Assembly: GCA_910584955.1 (NCBI GenBank)
Contig: CAJUDC010000045.1
Span: forward strand, 1 to 16,844
Origin: an uncultured Paraprevotella sp.
GTDB taxonomy: Bacteria; Bacteroidota; Bacteroidia; Bacteroidales; Bacteroidaceae
DNA length: 16,844 nucleotides
Direction: 5' to 3'
Shown here: piece after piece, positions 1 through 7,992 of the stretch
Layout of the letters: every line of letters starts with the position of its first letter
Position numbering within the stretch: position 1 is the first letter of the stretch
Notes under the pieces: model-generated
Database searches by the model: none
Told to the model about the DNA's origin: nothing
The model's input: the letters and a program-made list of their open reading frames with translations, nothing else
Program-made: the position numbers and the translations under genes

Positions 1-1217
1 ACATCATGCCCAAACCGGTAGGATCACTCTGCAACCTGGCCTGCCGGTACTGTTATTATACGGAAAAAGGGAAACTGTATCCCGCACAGCCCCGACAGAT
101 TATGAGCGACGAACTGTTGGAACGTTTCATACAGGAATACATCGAATGCCAGACCGGTCCGCAAGTGCTCTTCACCTGGCACGGAGGAGAGACATTGATG
201 CGCCCGCTGTCTTTTTATAAGAAAGCGGTGGCGCTCCAGCAACGTTACGCACGGGGACGACGCATCGAAAATTCCATTCAGACCAACGGCACACTGCTCA
301 ACGACGAATGGTGCCGTTTCTTTCGTGATAACCAATTCCTCGTAGGCCTGTCGATAGACGGACCGCAGGAATTTCACGACGAGTACCGGCGCAGCCGGAC
401 GGGCAAACCGTCGTTCGTACAGGTGCTTCGCGGCATCCAGCTGCTCAACAAACACGGTGTGGAATGGAATGCCATGGCTGTAGTCAACGATTTCAACGGC
501 GACTACCCGCTGGAGTTTTACCGTTTCTTCAAGAATCTGGACTGCCGCTACATCCAGTTCACCCCCGTGGTTGAACGGCTGTTCCGACATCCCGACGGAC
601 GCATACTCGCTTCGCCTGCCGACGGAGCCGAGGCTGTGACAGCCGATTTTTCCGTCGGACCGGAACAGTGGGGGCATTTCCTGTGCACCCTGTTCGACGA
701 ATGGGTTCGGAACGATGTCGGCACGTATTTCATCCAGCTGTTCGACGCCACACTGGCCAATTGGATGGGAGTGACACCGGGCGTATGCAGTATGGCCGAG
801 ACCTGCGGCCATGCAGGGGTCATGGAGTTCAACGGTGACGTGTACAGTTGCGACCATTTCGTGTTCCCGGAATACAAACTGGGGAACATTCACACACAGT
901 CGCTGGTGGAGATGATGTACGGAGAGCGCCAGCAGGCGTTCGGACGGGCCAAAAAGACGGCTCTTCCCCGCCAGTGTCAGACCTGCGACTACCTGTTTGC
1001 CTGTCACGGCGAATGTCCCAAAAACCGCTTCGCACAAACATCCGACGGAGAACCAGGGCTTAACTATCTGTGCGCGGGATACCATCGTTTTTTCCGGCAC
1101 GTGGCGCCCTATATGGATTTCATGAAAAACGAACTGCAACAACAACGGCCGCCCGCCAATGTGATGGCCTGGGCCCGAAGCAGACAAACCGATGACACGG
1201 ACACATCATCCCTATAA
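1..1217 (+). CDS. chuR: Anaerobic sulfatase-maturating enzyme (anSME), radical SAM/SPASM, 5'-truncated
   Basis: This cytoplasmic radical SAM enzyme oxidises the active-site Ser or Cys of sulfatases to formylglycine without oxygen. Numbering from the ATG at 6, the radical SAM cluster motif CxxxCxxC is C9, C13, C16. The SPASM domain has C261, C267, C282, C324, C327, C333, C337 and C356, spaced as expected for the two auxiliary 4Fe-4S clusters of anSMEs. D283, just after C282, matches the proposed catalytic base. The frame stays open to the window edge (an Ile codon precedes this Met), and family members carry some 6-15 more residues before the first Cys, so the true start lies upstream. The sequence closely resembles the Bacteroides thetaiotaomicron anSME, historically named ChuR. 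A Ser-type sulfatase, its expected substrate, is encoded at 3799-5376. Family assignment is firm; the symbol is from memory. Confidence 0.95.
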   Translation, partial: IMPKPVGSLCNLACRYCYYTEKGKLYPAQPRQIMSDELLERFIQEYIECQTGPQVLFTWHGGETLMRPLSFYKKAVALQQRYARGRRIENSIQTNGTLLNDEWCRFFRDNQFLVGLSIDGPQEFHDEYRRSRTGKPSFVQVLRGIQLLNKHGVEWNAMAVVNDFNGDYPLEFYRFFKNLDCRYIQFTPVVERLFRHPDGRILASPADGAEAVTADFSVGPEQWGHFLCTLFDEWVRNDVGTYFIQLFDATLANWMGVTPGVCSMAETCGHAGVMEFNGDVYSCDHFVFPEYKLGNIHTQSLVEMMYGERQQAFGRAKKTALPRQCQTCDYLFACHGECPKNRFAQTSDGEPGLNYLCAGYHRFFRHVAPYMDFMKNELQQQRPPANVMAWARSRQTDDTDTSSL

Positions 1218-1253
1218 AACGAAAAGAGGCACCGTATGGCGCCTCTTTTCGTT
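1218..1253. terminator. Bidirectional intrinsic terminator between anSME and DUF362 genes
   Basis: A perfect 13-bp inverted repeat (1218-1230 with 1241-1253) encloses a 10-nt loop and starts right after the anSME stop codon. The arms read AACGAAAAGAGGC and its complement, so either strand has a GC-rich stem core followed by a T-rich arm. It lies between two convergent genes and can serve both. Confidence 0.85.
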
Positions 1254-1264
1254 CCCGGGAATCC

Positions 1265-2254
1265 TTATTTATCCAGGCTTATTAACTCGTATTTTCGTGA
1301 GCCTACCCCGATAGCCTCCGCATGTTCCAGCGTATGAATCCCGTGGCGGGACTCCATACGCTCTATCAGATGCACCTTACCGGGATCGGAAGAGGCATAG
1401 ACCAGTTTCACACAAGCCTCATCCAACGCCACCGGGTCCAGCGAAGCCAATACGCCCACATCTCCCATCTTAGGTGCCTGCGGATGGGCGTCGCAGTCAC
1501 AATCCACCGACAGGTTGTTCATCACATTAATATACAGAATCCTGTCCCCGCAATGGTCCGTTACGGCTTTGGCCGCCTCGGCCATCGACTCCAGAAAATC
1601 ATCCTGCGCCGGTAGCTTTTTCCACATTTCCTGTGCATTTCTCGTCTTTCCCGCCGAATGGATCCAGGCTTTCCCCTTCGAAGAAGCGATACCGATGGAG
1701 ATATTCTTGATGGCGCCGCCGAATCCGCCCATAGCATGCCCTTTAAAATGGGAGAGCACGACCGTGAAATCGTAGTTCAGGTAATGCGAACCCACAAAGT
1801 CTTCCTGCAAATGCCGACCGCCCCGCACCGGCAAGGCACTGTCTCCCTCGGCATCCATAATATCCACAGGGGCTATGGCCGTGAATCCATGATCGGCAGC
1901 GGCTTTCAAGTGGGCTTCGGTATGGGCCCGCCCGCCTCCGTAGGCCGTATTGCATTCCACAATCGTACCGTCCACTTCCTTCACCAGCGGAGCAATCAGA
2001 GCCGGTTGCAGAAAATGATGTCCGCCGGGCTCGCCCGTACTCAGCTTCACCGCCACCTTTCCGGCGACCGGGCGCCCCAGTGCCTTATACAGTTTCACCA
2101 AGGCTTCGGGTGTAATGCTTTTCGTGAAATAAACTTTCGAAGGCTGTTCGACCGCTGCGCCGCCGTCCCTGCCGGTCCGTCCGGTCCCGATACATCCGGC
2201 CCACACCGCCCCGGCCAAGGCCATACATAAACCGATTAATAGACTTTTTCTCAT
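1265..2254 (-). CDS. DUF362 domain lipoprotein or exported protein
   Basis: This is a 329-residue DUF362 protein. DUF362 proteins often accompany or carry Fe-S domains, but no reaction is assigned here. The N-terminus is basic then hydrophobic and ends at AGC (C21), a lipobox-like site with an atypical Trp at -3, so export as a lipoprotein is likely but not certain. Family-type motifs are a glycine-rich stretch near residues 171-189 (GHAMGGFGGAIKN) and CDCD at 252-255, followed by the DVGVLASLDPVALDEA region, a plausible metal site. I chose the start at 2254 because AAGGAG lies just upstream, the signal peptide begins there, and a TATCTTTG box is about 25 nt upstream. A longer in-frame start at 2422 would bury the signal sequence and was not used. 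The gene converges with the anSME. No additional ferredoxin domain is visible. Confidence 0.85.
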   Translation of the reverse strand: MRKSLLIGLCMALAGAVWAGCIGTGRTGRDGGAAVEQPSKVYFTKSITPEALVKLYKALGRPVAGKVAVKLSTGEPGGHHFLQPALIAPLVKEVDGTIVECNTAYGGGRAHTEAHLKAAADHGFTAIAPVDIMDAEGDSALPVRGGRHLQEDFVGSHYLNYDFTVVLSHFKGHAMGGFGGAIKNISIGIASSKGKAWIHSAGKTRNAQEMWKKLPAQDDFLESMAEAAKAVTDHCGDRILYINVMNNLSVDCDCDAHPQAPKMGDVGVLASLDPVALDEACVKLVYASSDPGKVHLIERMESRHGIHTLEHAEAIGVGSRKYELISLDK

Positions 2255-2279
2255 GGTTTCTCCTTTTTTTATCCGATAG

Positions 2280-2287
2280 CAAAGATA
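2280..2287 (-). promoter_or_regulatory. -7 promoter box of the DUF362 gene
   Basis: On the minus strand this reads TATCTTTG, a match to the Bacteroidetes TAnnTTTG element, 25 nt upstream of the chosen start. No clear TTTG-like -33 element sits 19-21 nt further up, so activity rests on the -7 box alone. Confidence 0.6.
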
Positions 2288-2441
2288 CGGTTTTTCTTTC
2301 GAATCTTCCCTTACCGGCTCCCTTTCATTCGCTTCCCGGGAAACAAAATCTTTCCGAACGCGACAAAAAGACCGGAACAAACCTTGTTCCGTACCCATCA
2401 AACCGTGAAGTTTGCAAACCACGACACGATGTGTACAGACA

Positions 2442-2464
2442 ACGGCATGAAACCGGTTTGTCCG
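2442..2464. repeat. Direct repeat copy 1 (10 + 13 nt, contiguous)
   Basis: ACGGCATGAA (2442-2451) runs directly into ACCGGTTTGTCCG (2452-2464). Both pieces recur in the same order at 2548-2578, where 8 nt separate them. The copy lies in the 338-nt gap between DUF362 and nagA. No coding role is apparent. Confidence 0.7.
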
Positions 2465-2505
2465 GCTATCGCCGCAAACTTATCCGGCAGGAGCGCATAA
2501 GAAAA

Positions 2506-2552
2506 GCCGCCGGAAAAGGAAGTTCGGTCCCCCGAACACCTTTTCCGACGGC
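2506..2552 (-). terminator. Intrinsic terminator of nagA and the GH2-sulfatase-nagA transcript
   Basis: A long hairpin starts 40 nt after the nagA stop. The outer stem is 2506-2519 with 2539-2552 (14 bp with one mismatch, a G-U pair in the minus-strand RNA). The inner stem is 2522-2527 with 2532-2537. On the minus strand it is followed by TTTTCTTATG. It marks the likely 3' end of the minus-strand glycan gene run. The rest of the gap, 2288-2505, shows no gene. Confidence 0.8.
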
Positions 2553-2578
2553 ATGAACATCTCCGACCGGTTTGTCCG
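2548..2578. repeat. Direct repeat copy 2 (10 nt, 8-nt insert, 13 nt)
   Basis: ACGGCATGAA (2548-2557) and ACCGGTTTGTCCG (2566-2578) repeat the two parts of 2442-2464, here separated by CATCTCCG. The left part overlaps the 3' arm of the nagA terminator, and the right part lies 15 nt from the nagA stop codon. Confidence 0.7.
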
Positions 2579-2592
2579 TCGGCCTGTCCGAA

Positions 2593-3753
2593 TCAGAACA
2601 AAGAATTTTCTATAATCTTACCCATCTGCCATACGCAGCGGATATTCAGTTTATCGTCCAACACCAGTATATCGGCATCTTTGCCCCGTTGGAGCGATCC
2701 CTTGCGGTCGTCCACTCCCATGATGCGTGCCGGTGTCTCGGAAGCCATGCGTACGGCATCTTCCAGAGGTATCTCGGCTTGTTTCACCATCGTACGAATC
2801 AGACGGTCGGTCGTGGCGATACTGCCGGCCAAGGCCGAGCGGTCGGAAAGTTTGCACACACCGTCCTCGATCACCACGCGGGGATCGAACGCCGTCTGGC
2901 TGTCGCTGGCTGCGCATGCGAGTGCGTCCGTAATGAGCGCCATCCGCTCCACGCCTTTCATCTTGTAAGCCATACGCAGGATGGTAGGCGGCACGTGGAT
3001 ACCGTCGGCCACGCATTCCACCGTCATGTCATCGATCAGATAAACACTCTCTACCGTGCCCTCATACTTGTACTCACGCTTGTTGTGGAAACCGGGCATG
3101 GCATTGTAGAAATGGGTCACATGGGTGAAACCGGCCTTGAAAGCCGCCAGCACATCGTTGTACTCGGCCTGGGTATGGGCGATGGAAGGCAAGATGCCCT
3201 TCTCCGCACAGTATTTACCGAACTGAATGGCTCCGGGAAGCTCGGGGGCCGCATCCCAGCGGGACAGGCAGGCCGACCTTTCCACAATGGGAATATACTC
3301 GTTCGGGTCGGGATCCTTGATATTCTCCGGCAACTGTCCGCCGGCCTTCTTGATATTCAGATAGTGGCCTTCGAGGTGCAGTCCGAGGATCGGGCTGTCC
3401 TTTTCGGCCATCAGCTTGGTACAGGTCTCCACCGCCTGCTCGATCATGGGTACGGTAGAGGATGACAGCGTCGGGAAGATCGACGTCATACCGTGCTTGG
3501 CATGAGCGGCAATCGCCGTACGGAACGCCTCTTCGGTACATTCCATGAAATCGCGGCCTCCACCGCCGTGTACGTGCATTTCCACCCCTCCGGGCACCAC
3601 ATACATGCCTTTGGCGTCAATCACTTCGGCTCCGATTACGGCCAGATCACAGTTTGTCACTTCCAGAATCTTGTTGTCGCGCAAGATAACGGATCCATCC
3701 TTTAACCAACCTTGCGGGGTAAGGATACGTGCATTAATAATTTGGGTTAACAT
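2593..3753 (-). CDS. nagA: N-acetylglucosamine-6-phosphate deacetylase
   Basis: NagA is a cytoplasmic amidohydrolase that converts GlcNAc-6-P to GlcN-6-P and acetate in amino-sugar catabolism and cell-wall recycling. The 386 residues match the family length. Visible metal and catalytic features are H60 and H62 (the MHVHGG motif), E128 (in GLHLEG), H193, H214 (in THVTHFYNAM) and the catalytic Asp D276 in LITDAL. There is no signal peptide. It is the last gene of the minus-strand run, starting 45 nt after the sulfatase stop and ending before a strong terminator, so it is probably cotranscribed with the sulfatase and GH2 genes. That placement suggests GlcNAc is a product of the glycan being degraded. 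No nagB, sugar kinase or transporter is nearby. The start at 3753 has only an A-rich leader instead of a Shine-Dalgarno site, which is normal for the phylum. Confidence 0.93.
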   Translation of the reverse strand: MLTQIINARILTPQGWLKDGSVILRDNKILEVTNCDLAVIGAEVIDAKGMYVVPGGVEMHVHGGGGRDFMECTEEAFRTAIAAHAKHGMTSIFPTLSSSTVPMIEQAVETCTKLMAEKDSPILGLHLEGHYLNIKKAGGQLPENIKDPDPNEYIPIVERSACLSRWDAAPELPGAIQFGKYCAEKGILPSIAHTQAEYNDVLAAFKAGFTHVTHFYNAMPGFHNKREYKYEGTVESVYLIDDMTVECVADGIHVPPTILRMAYKMKGVERMALITDALACAASDSQTAFDPRVVIEDGVCKLSDRSALAGSIATTDRLIRTMVKQAEIPLEDAVRMASETPARIMGVDDRKGSLQRGKDADILVLDDKLNIRCVWQMGKIIENSLF

Positions 3754-3798
3754 TGTAGTATTGGTTTTTTAAAACGTTTTCATTTTCAAGGGCGACCG

Positions 3799-5376
3799 CT
3801 ACAGGCGGATGGGGAACCGCTCCCGGATGGGATCGTCGTACTCCTCTTGCAACTGTTTCAGTTCTTTCAGCAGTTCACGGGTGATCTTTTCCGTGCCCGG
3901 CTGTCCGTAGATATTCTTCATCTCCGTCGGATCGGTCTGCAAATCGAACAGTTCCCAACGGTCGATGTCGTTGTAGAAATGAATCAGTTTGTACCGGTCG
4001 GTACGCACGCCGTAATGACGTTTCACCATGTGTTCGGCCGGATATTCGTAGAAATGATAATAAACGGAACGGCGCCACTTCTTGGCCGGTTTGTTTTTCT
4101 TCAGCAAAGGGAGCAACGACCGCCCCTGAATGTCTGCGGGCACAGGCGCTCCGGCCAGTTCCAGGAACGTAGGTGCATAATCGATATTCTGCACCATCTC
4201 ATCCACCGCACCGCGCCGCTCGAATCCAGCCGGCAGCCGCATGACCAACGGAGTGTTGAGCGACTCTTCATACATGAAGCGCTTGTCAAACCATCCGTGC
4301 TCGCCCATGTAAAAACCCTGGTCGGAAGTATACACCACCAACGTGCTGTCCAGCAAGCCCCGATCGCGCAGATAATCAAGCACACGGCCCACATTGTCGT
4401 CCAATGATTTCAACACTTTGGCATAATCGCGCATATAGCGCTGATACTTGAACTCGGCCAATTCGCGGCCTTTGGGCTGTTTGCTGTAGAAAGCGCGGCT
4501 CATGGGACCGTACACCGCATCGTACTGCAATTGTTCGGCCACGGTCATACGCCCGATCATGCGCAGGTAATTGGGCGACAGCCGGCTAGTCATGCCCGGC
4601 AGATACATCTTCGTGTCGTAAATAATATCCATATCACGGTCTACGTTCATTTCCTGAGCCGCAGCCGCCTCGCGGCCGGCATAGTCGTCGTAGAACGTTT
4701 CCGGCAACGGGAATGTCTTGTCCTCATACGCCGTGAGGTATTTCATCTCCGGGAGCCAGCAACGATGACAGGCTTTGTGATGAATGAAGAGGGCAAAAGG
4801 CCGGGAACGGTCTCGCCGGTGCTCCATCCAATCCAGGCTCTTATCGGTGATGATGTTGGTGATATACCCTGTTTCGCGCACCGTATCATTCTTCATCGTG
4901 ATGAAATCGGGATTGTAATAATCTCCCTGCTCGGGAACGATATTCCAGTAATCGAAGCCGGTGGGGAGGCTCACCAGATGCCATTTTCCGATAATGGCCG
5001 TCTGATAACCGGCCTGACGCATCAACTTGGGCATGGTCTGCTGCGTACCGTCGAACACCCCGTGTTCGTTGTTGGTGAAACCGTTTTTATGGCTGTGCTT
5101 ACCGGTGAGCATACAGGCACGGCTGGGCCCCGACAGCGAGTTGGCCACAAAACTCCGGGTAAAACGCACGCCGTCGTTGGCAATGCGGTCCAGATTCGGC
5201 GTTTCCACATAACGCCGGTCATAGCAACTCATCATCTGAGCCGTATGATCGTCCGTCATAATATACACAATATTATAGCGGGGTTGCTGGGCCCGCGCCG
5301 GCAATGCACCCAGTACCATAGCTGCCAAAGGCAGGGAACCGCCGAGCATCCGCCACATGTTTTCGTTTTCTCTCAT
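3799..5376 (-). CDS. Exported S1-family sulfatase, Ser-type (probable GlcNAc-6-O-sulfatase)
   Basis: This is a type I formylglycine sulfatase of 525 residues that removes sulfate from glycans, probably in the periplasm. An N-terminal hydrophobic segment ends near ARAQ (residue 30). D42 and D43 in MTDDH are calcium ligands. The maturation motif is S82-G-P-S-R86, so the modified residue is Ser and activation needs an anSME, which is encoded at 1-1217. Further active-site candidates are K131 and H133 (GKWH), H204, D352 (SDQG) and K365. The C-terminal region, with YEYPAEH near 443 and WELFDLQTDP, resembles Bacteroides GlcNAc-6-sulfatases (S1_11-like, from memory). Unusually, H204 sits in KACHRCW where I expect KAPHRNW in relatives. 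The gene follows GH2 by 22 nt and precedes nagA by 45 nt. Starting at M7 (5358) is also possible. Substrate assignment is inference. Confidence 0.92.
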   Translation of the reverse strand: MRENENMWRMLGGSLPLAAMVLGALPARAQQPRYNIVYIMTDDHTAQMMSCYDRRYVETPNLDRIANDGVRFTRSFVANSLSGPSRACMLTGKHSHKNGFTNNEHGVFDGTQQTMPKLMRQAGYQTAIIGKWHLVSLPTGFDYWNIVPEQGDYYNPDFITMKNDTVRETGYITNIITDKSLDWMEHRRDRSRPFALFIHHKACHRCWLPEMKYLTAYEDKTFPLPETFYDDYAGREAAAAQEMNVDRDMDIIYDTKMYLPGMTSRLSPNYLRMIGRMTVAEQLQYDAVYGPMSRAFYSKQPKGRELAEFKYQRYMRDYAKVLKSLDDNVGRVLDYLRDRGLLDSTLVVYTSDQGFYMGEHGWFDKRFMYEESLNTPLVMRLPAGFERRGAVDEMVQNIDYAPTFLELAGAPVPADIQGRSLLPLLKKNKPAKKWRRSVYYHFYEYPAEHMVKRHYGVRTDRYKLIHFYNDIDRWELFDLQTDPTEMKNIYGQPGTEKITRELLKELKQLQEEYDDPIRERFPIRL

Positions 5377-5398
5377 ATTTGTTTATTTAATACGTTTA

Positions 5399-7924
5399 TC
5401 AGTTGTTGGCCGGAAGAGATACCGCATCCCCGGCCACGACCTTCAATCTCAACGTGGCGGAGCGCAATCCCTTGGCGGAAGCCTCAAGCGTCACTTCGCC
5501 CGGACGGCCGTTCTCGGTCAGGATAGCGGTCATCATACCGTTGAACACTTTCATCTGCGGACGTTGAAACGATTCCAGGCTGGTGGGATCTCCGTTGGCT
5601 CCGGCCTTATAACTGCCGGCTCCCTTCACCTTGAAACGGACGGAATGCTGCGCATGCGGACACAGATTGCCTTCGCGGTCCACCACACGCACCGTAACAA
5701 AGGCCAGATCGTCCGTTCCGGCTTTCAAAGGCCGGTTTTCCTCCGGTATCAGCTCGATATGATGAGGCGCGCCTGCCGTATGTACGGAAGTCTCCGTTTT
5801 CCTGTTGCCGGCCTCATCATAGGCTACGGCTGTCACCGTACCGGGCTCGTAACGGGTATCGAGCCACATCAGGCGGTAGCGTTTCTGACGGACAAAGTCT
5901 TTTTTCGCCGCCGCATTGTCGGTCCCCTCTATCTTCACCGACGTGTCTTTGGTGCGCTTACCCTGGCTTTTGCCGTTTATAAACAGTTCCACCGTGGGAT
6001 AATTGGAATAAACAAAAACGGGGGTCACCTCGCCTTCACGCCCCGACCAAGTCCAGTGAGGCAGGATATGCAACGTCTCGGCCCGTTTGTTCCAAAGGCT
6101 GCGGTAAAGATAATACCTGTCCTTGGGCAAACCCGCCAGATCGATGATACCGAACAGCGAGGAATGGCTGGGCCAGTCGGTATAATAAGGGGTCGGTTCA
6201 CCCAGATAATCGAATCCCGTCCACACAAACTCACCCATATCATAGGGCAGTTCCTCGTACATGATAAAATTGTCTTCCGGCAAATCGCTCCACGAACAGT
6301 GTTCCACATCATAGGAGGAAGCTTGGTGATCGTCGTATTTGGCCATCGACTTACGTTCTACGGGAAACTTGTACACCCCTCTGGAACTGACGGTAGAAGC
6401 TGTCTCGCTCCCCACCAGTATTTGTTGGGGCAGCTTTTTGTACGCCTCCTCGTACTTGAACGGCCGGTAGTTGAAACCGGGCACATCCATCACCGCCGCA
6501 AAATTATTGTTGATAACGGCATCGGGACGGTCCATCCCCTGTGTACAAGGGCGGGTAGGGTCTTCGCGATGGAAAATGTCCTGAATCATGCGGCCGATCT
6601 TTCCGCCTCCGGTCGTCCCTTGGTCGGGAACCTCGTTCCCCGTACACCACATGACAACACACGGATCGTTGCGGTAATGACGCACCAGATTCACCACATC
6701 CTTCTCCACCCAATCGCGGAAGTCGCGGTGATAGCCGTTGGCCACCTTGCCGGCCTGCCACTCGTCGAAACTTTCGGCCATCACCATCATTCCCATCTCG
6801 TTGCAGGCCCGTATCAGTTCGGGGGCCGGCATATTGTGCGAAGTGCGGTAGGCATTACATCCCATGTCTTTCAGTATACGCAACTGACGACGGATAGCGG
6901 CCTCGTTCACCGCTGCTCCCAAAGGACCCAGATCATGATGGTTGCAGGTGCCTTGGAACACGGTGCGCCGCCCGTTCAGGAAGAAGCCCTTGTCGGGGAT
7001 CACCTCCAACGAACGGATGCCGAAAGGTGTGGTATATTCGTCTGTCAGCACACCTTTATAATATACGCCGGTGCAAGCCTTGTACAAATGAGGATGATCG
7101 CAATCCCACAAAGCCGGCGTCAGGACCACCAGTTGCTGACGGACGGTTCCGTCGTTGTACGGACTTAACGGCGAACGAACCGAAGCCACCCTCTCACCCT
7201 CCGGCGACCACAGTACGGTTTCCACCTCTATATCGCTTGCGGGTGTTCCGGTCGGATATACCAATTCCGTGCGCACATCCACCTGTGCATAACCGTCCTT
7301 CACCACCGGTGTGGTGATATAGGTACCCCAAGTGTCCACAGCCACCTCATTCGTCACGATCAAATGCACGTTACGATAAAGTCCCGCTCCGGGATACCAC
7401 CTCGAACTCTCGGGAAGATTCTCCAGACGTACGGCCAGCGTATTCCCCTTTTCTTTCATATACGAAGTCACATCCAGATGGAACGAGTTGTAACCGTAGG
7501 GCCAATAGCCTGCTTTACGACCGTTCACATAGACTTCGGCATGGCTCATGGCACCGTCGAAGATCAACACGGCGCGCTTGCCGGGACCGAAACCGGGCGC
7601 ATCGAAATGAAGCCGGTACCATCCCGTTCCCACGAAAGGCAATCCGCCCGTACGTCCGGCATGTTCCATGGCCTCTTTCTGACCGTCTTGTGTAATGGCC
7701 ACATTCTGTTTGTCGTTATTGATACTGAAAGGGCCGTATATAGCCCAGTCGTGCGGCACGGTAACGTGCTGCCATTGACTGTCATCAAACTCAGGATTTC
7801 TAAATACGGGATCGTCGGCTCGCGTAAAGCGCCAATGATTCTTGAACACATATTCCTGGCGTCCGCCGGCATACAAACAAAAAGCCGTCAGACAAACCGT
7901 TAAAAAAAATAGACTTCTCTTCAT
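5399..7924 (-). CDS. Glycoside hydrolase family 2 enzyme, beta-galactosidase-type, exported
   Basis: This 841-residue retaining exo-glycosidase probably removes a terminal beta-linked sugar, most likely galactose. A signal peptide covers about residues 1-20. It is followed by the GH2 sugar-binding jelly roll (about 25-195), an immunoglobulin-like domain (about 200-305) and the TIM barrel (about 306-615). The acid/base is E431 in the CTGNEV motif and the nucleophile is E507 in GSETAS. The C-terminal 220 residues resemble the DUF4982 and GH2 C5 immunoglobulin-like modules common in Bacteroidetes GH2 enzymes. GH2 enzymes of this architecture also include other specificities, so galactosidase is a best guess. 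It starts 68 nt after the GH5 stop and its stop is 22 nt before the sulfatase start, so coupling with the sulfatase is likely. No clear TAnnTTTG promoter was found just upstream, which favours transcription from the GH5 side. Confidence 0.92.
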   Translation of the reverse strand: MKRSLFFLTVCLTAFCLYAGGRQEYVFKNHWRFTRADDPVFRNPEFDDSQWQHVTVPHDWAIYGPFSINNDKQNVAITQDGQKEAMEHAGRTGGLPFVGTGWYRLHFDAPGFGPGKRAVLIFDGAMSHAEVYVNGRKAGYWPYGYNSFHLDVTSYMKEKGNTLAVRLENLPESSRWYPGAGLYRNVHLIVTNEVAVDTWGTYITTPVVKDGYAQVDVRTELVYPTGTPASDIEVETVLWSPEGERVASVRSPLSPYNDGTVRQQLVVLTPALWDCDHPHLYKACTGVYYKGVLTDEYTTPFGIRSLEVIPDKGFFLNGRRTVFQGTCNHHDLGPLGAAVNEAAIRRQLRILKDMGCNAYRTSHNMPAPELIRACNEMGMMVMAESFDEWQAGKVANGYHRDFRDWVEKDVVNLVRHYRNDPCVVMWCTGNEVPDQGTTGGGKIGRMIQDIFHREDPTRPCTQGMDRPDAVINNNFAAVMDVPGFNYRPFKYEEAYKKLPQQILVGSETASTVSSRGVYKFPVERKSMAKYDDHQASSYDVEHCSWSDLPEDNFIMYEELPYDMGEFVWTGFDYLGEPTPYYTDWPSHSSLFGIIDLAGLPKDRYYLYRSLWNKRAETLHILPHWTWSGREGEVTPVFVYSNYPTVELFINGKSQGKRTKDTSVKIEGTDNAAAKKDFVRQKRYRLMWLDTRYEPGTVTAVAYDEAGNRKTETSVHTAGAPHHIELIPEENRPLKAGTDDLAFVTVRVVDREGNLCPHAQHSVRFKVKGAGSYKAGANGDPTSLESFQRPQMKVFNGMMTAILTENGRPGEVTLEASAKGLRSATLRLKVVAGDAVSLPANN

Positions 7925-7992
7925 TTTTGTCTCATAACCGGAACACTCAAGTTCCGAAATAGAAAGGTTTATTTCTACAAGCCACGCCGGCT

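Noticed and set aside
24..1187. 387-codon open frame on the minus strand opposite the anSME
   Set aside because: The sense strand carries all radical SAM and SPASM cysteines. The antisense product has no recognisable motif and no promoter box in view.
2255..2422. N-terminal extension of the DUF362 protein
   Set aside because: It would place the hydrophobic signal segment internally and would begin upstream of the TATCTTTG promoter box. The ATG at 2254 has a good AAGGAG site.
2450..2459. AAACCGGTTT palindrome within direct repeat copy 1
   Set aside because: The second repeat copy reads GACCGGTTT and breaks the palindrome, so the symmetry is probably not the conserved feature.
2572..3465. 297-codon plus-strand frame opposite nagA
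   Set aside because: Shadow of nagA, which has its full active site; the product is His-rich without family features.
3771..3780. AAAACGTTTT palindrome between the sulfatase and nagA
   Set aside because: A 10-bp palindrome built from A/T runs, with no matching second site and no promoter box next to it; not enough for an operator call.
5357..7168. 603-codon open frame on the plus strand opposite the GH2 gene
   Set aside because: Antisense to a gene with complete GH2 motifs. The translation is rich in His, Arg and Gly with no domain pattern, as expected for a shadow frame in GC-rich coding DNA.
7938..7977. Two tandem 6-bp hairpins with 6-nt loops in the GH5-GH2 gap
   Set aside because: Short, A/T-rich stems with no T-run; such pairs arise easily by chance.
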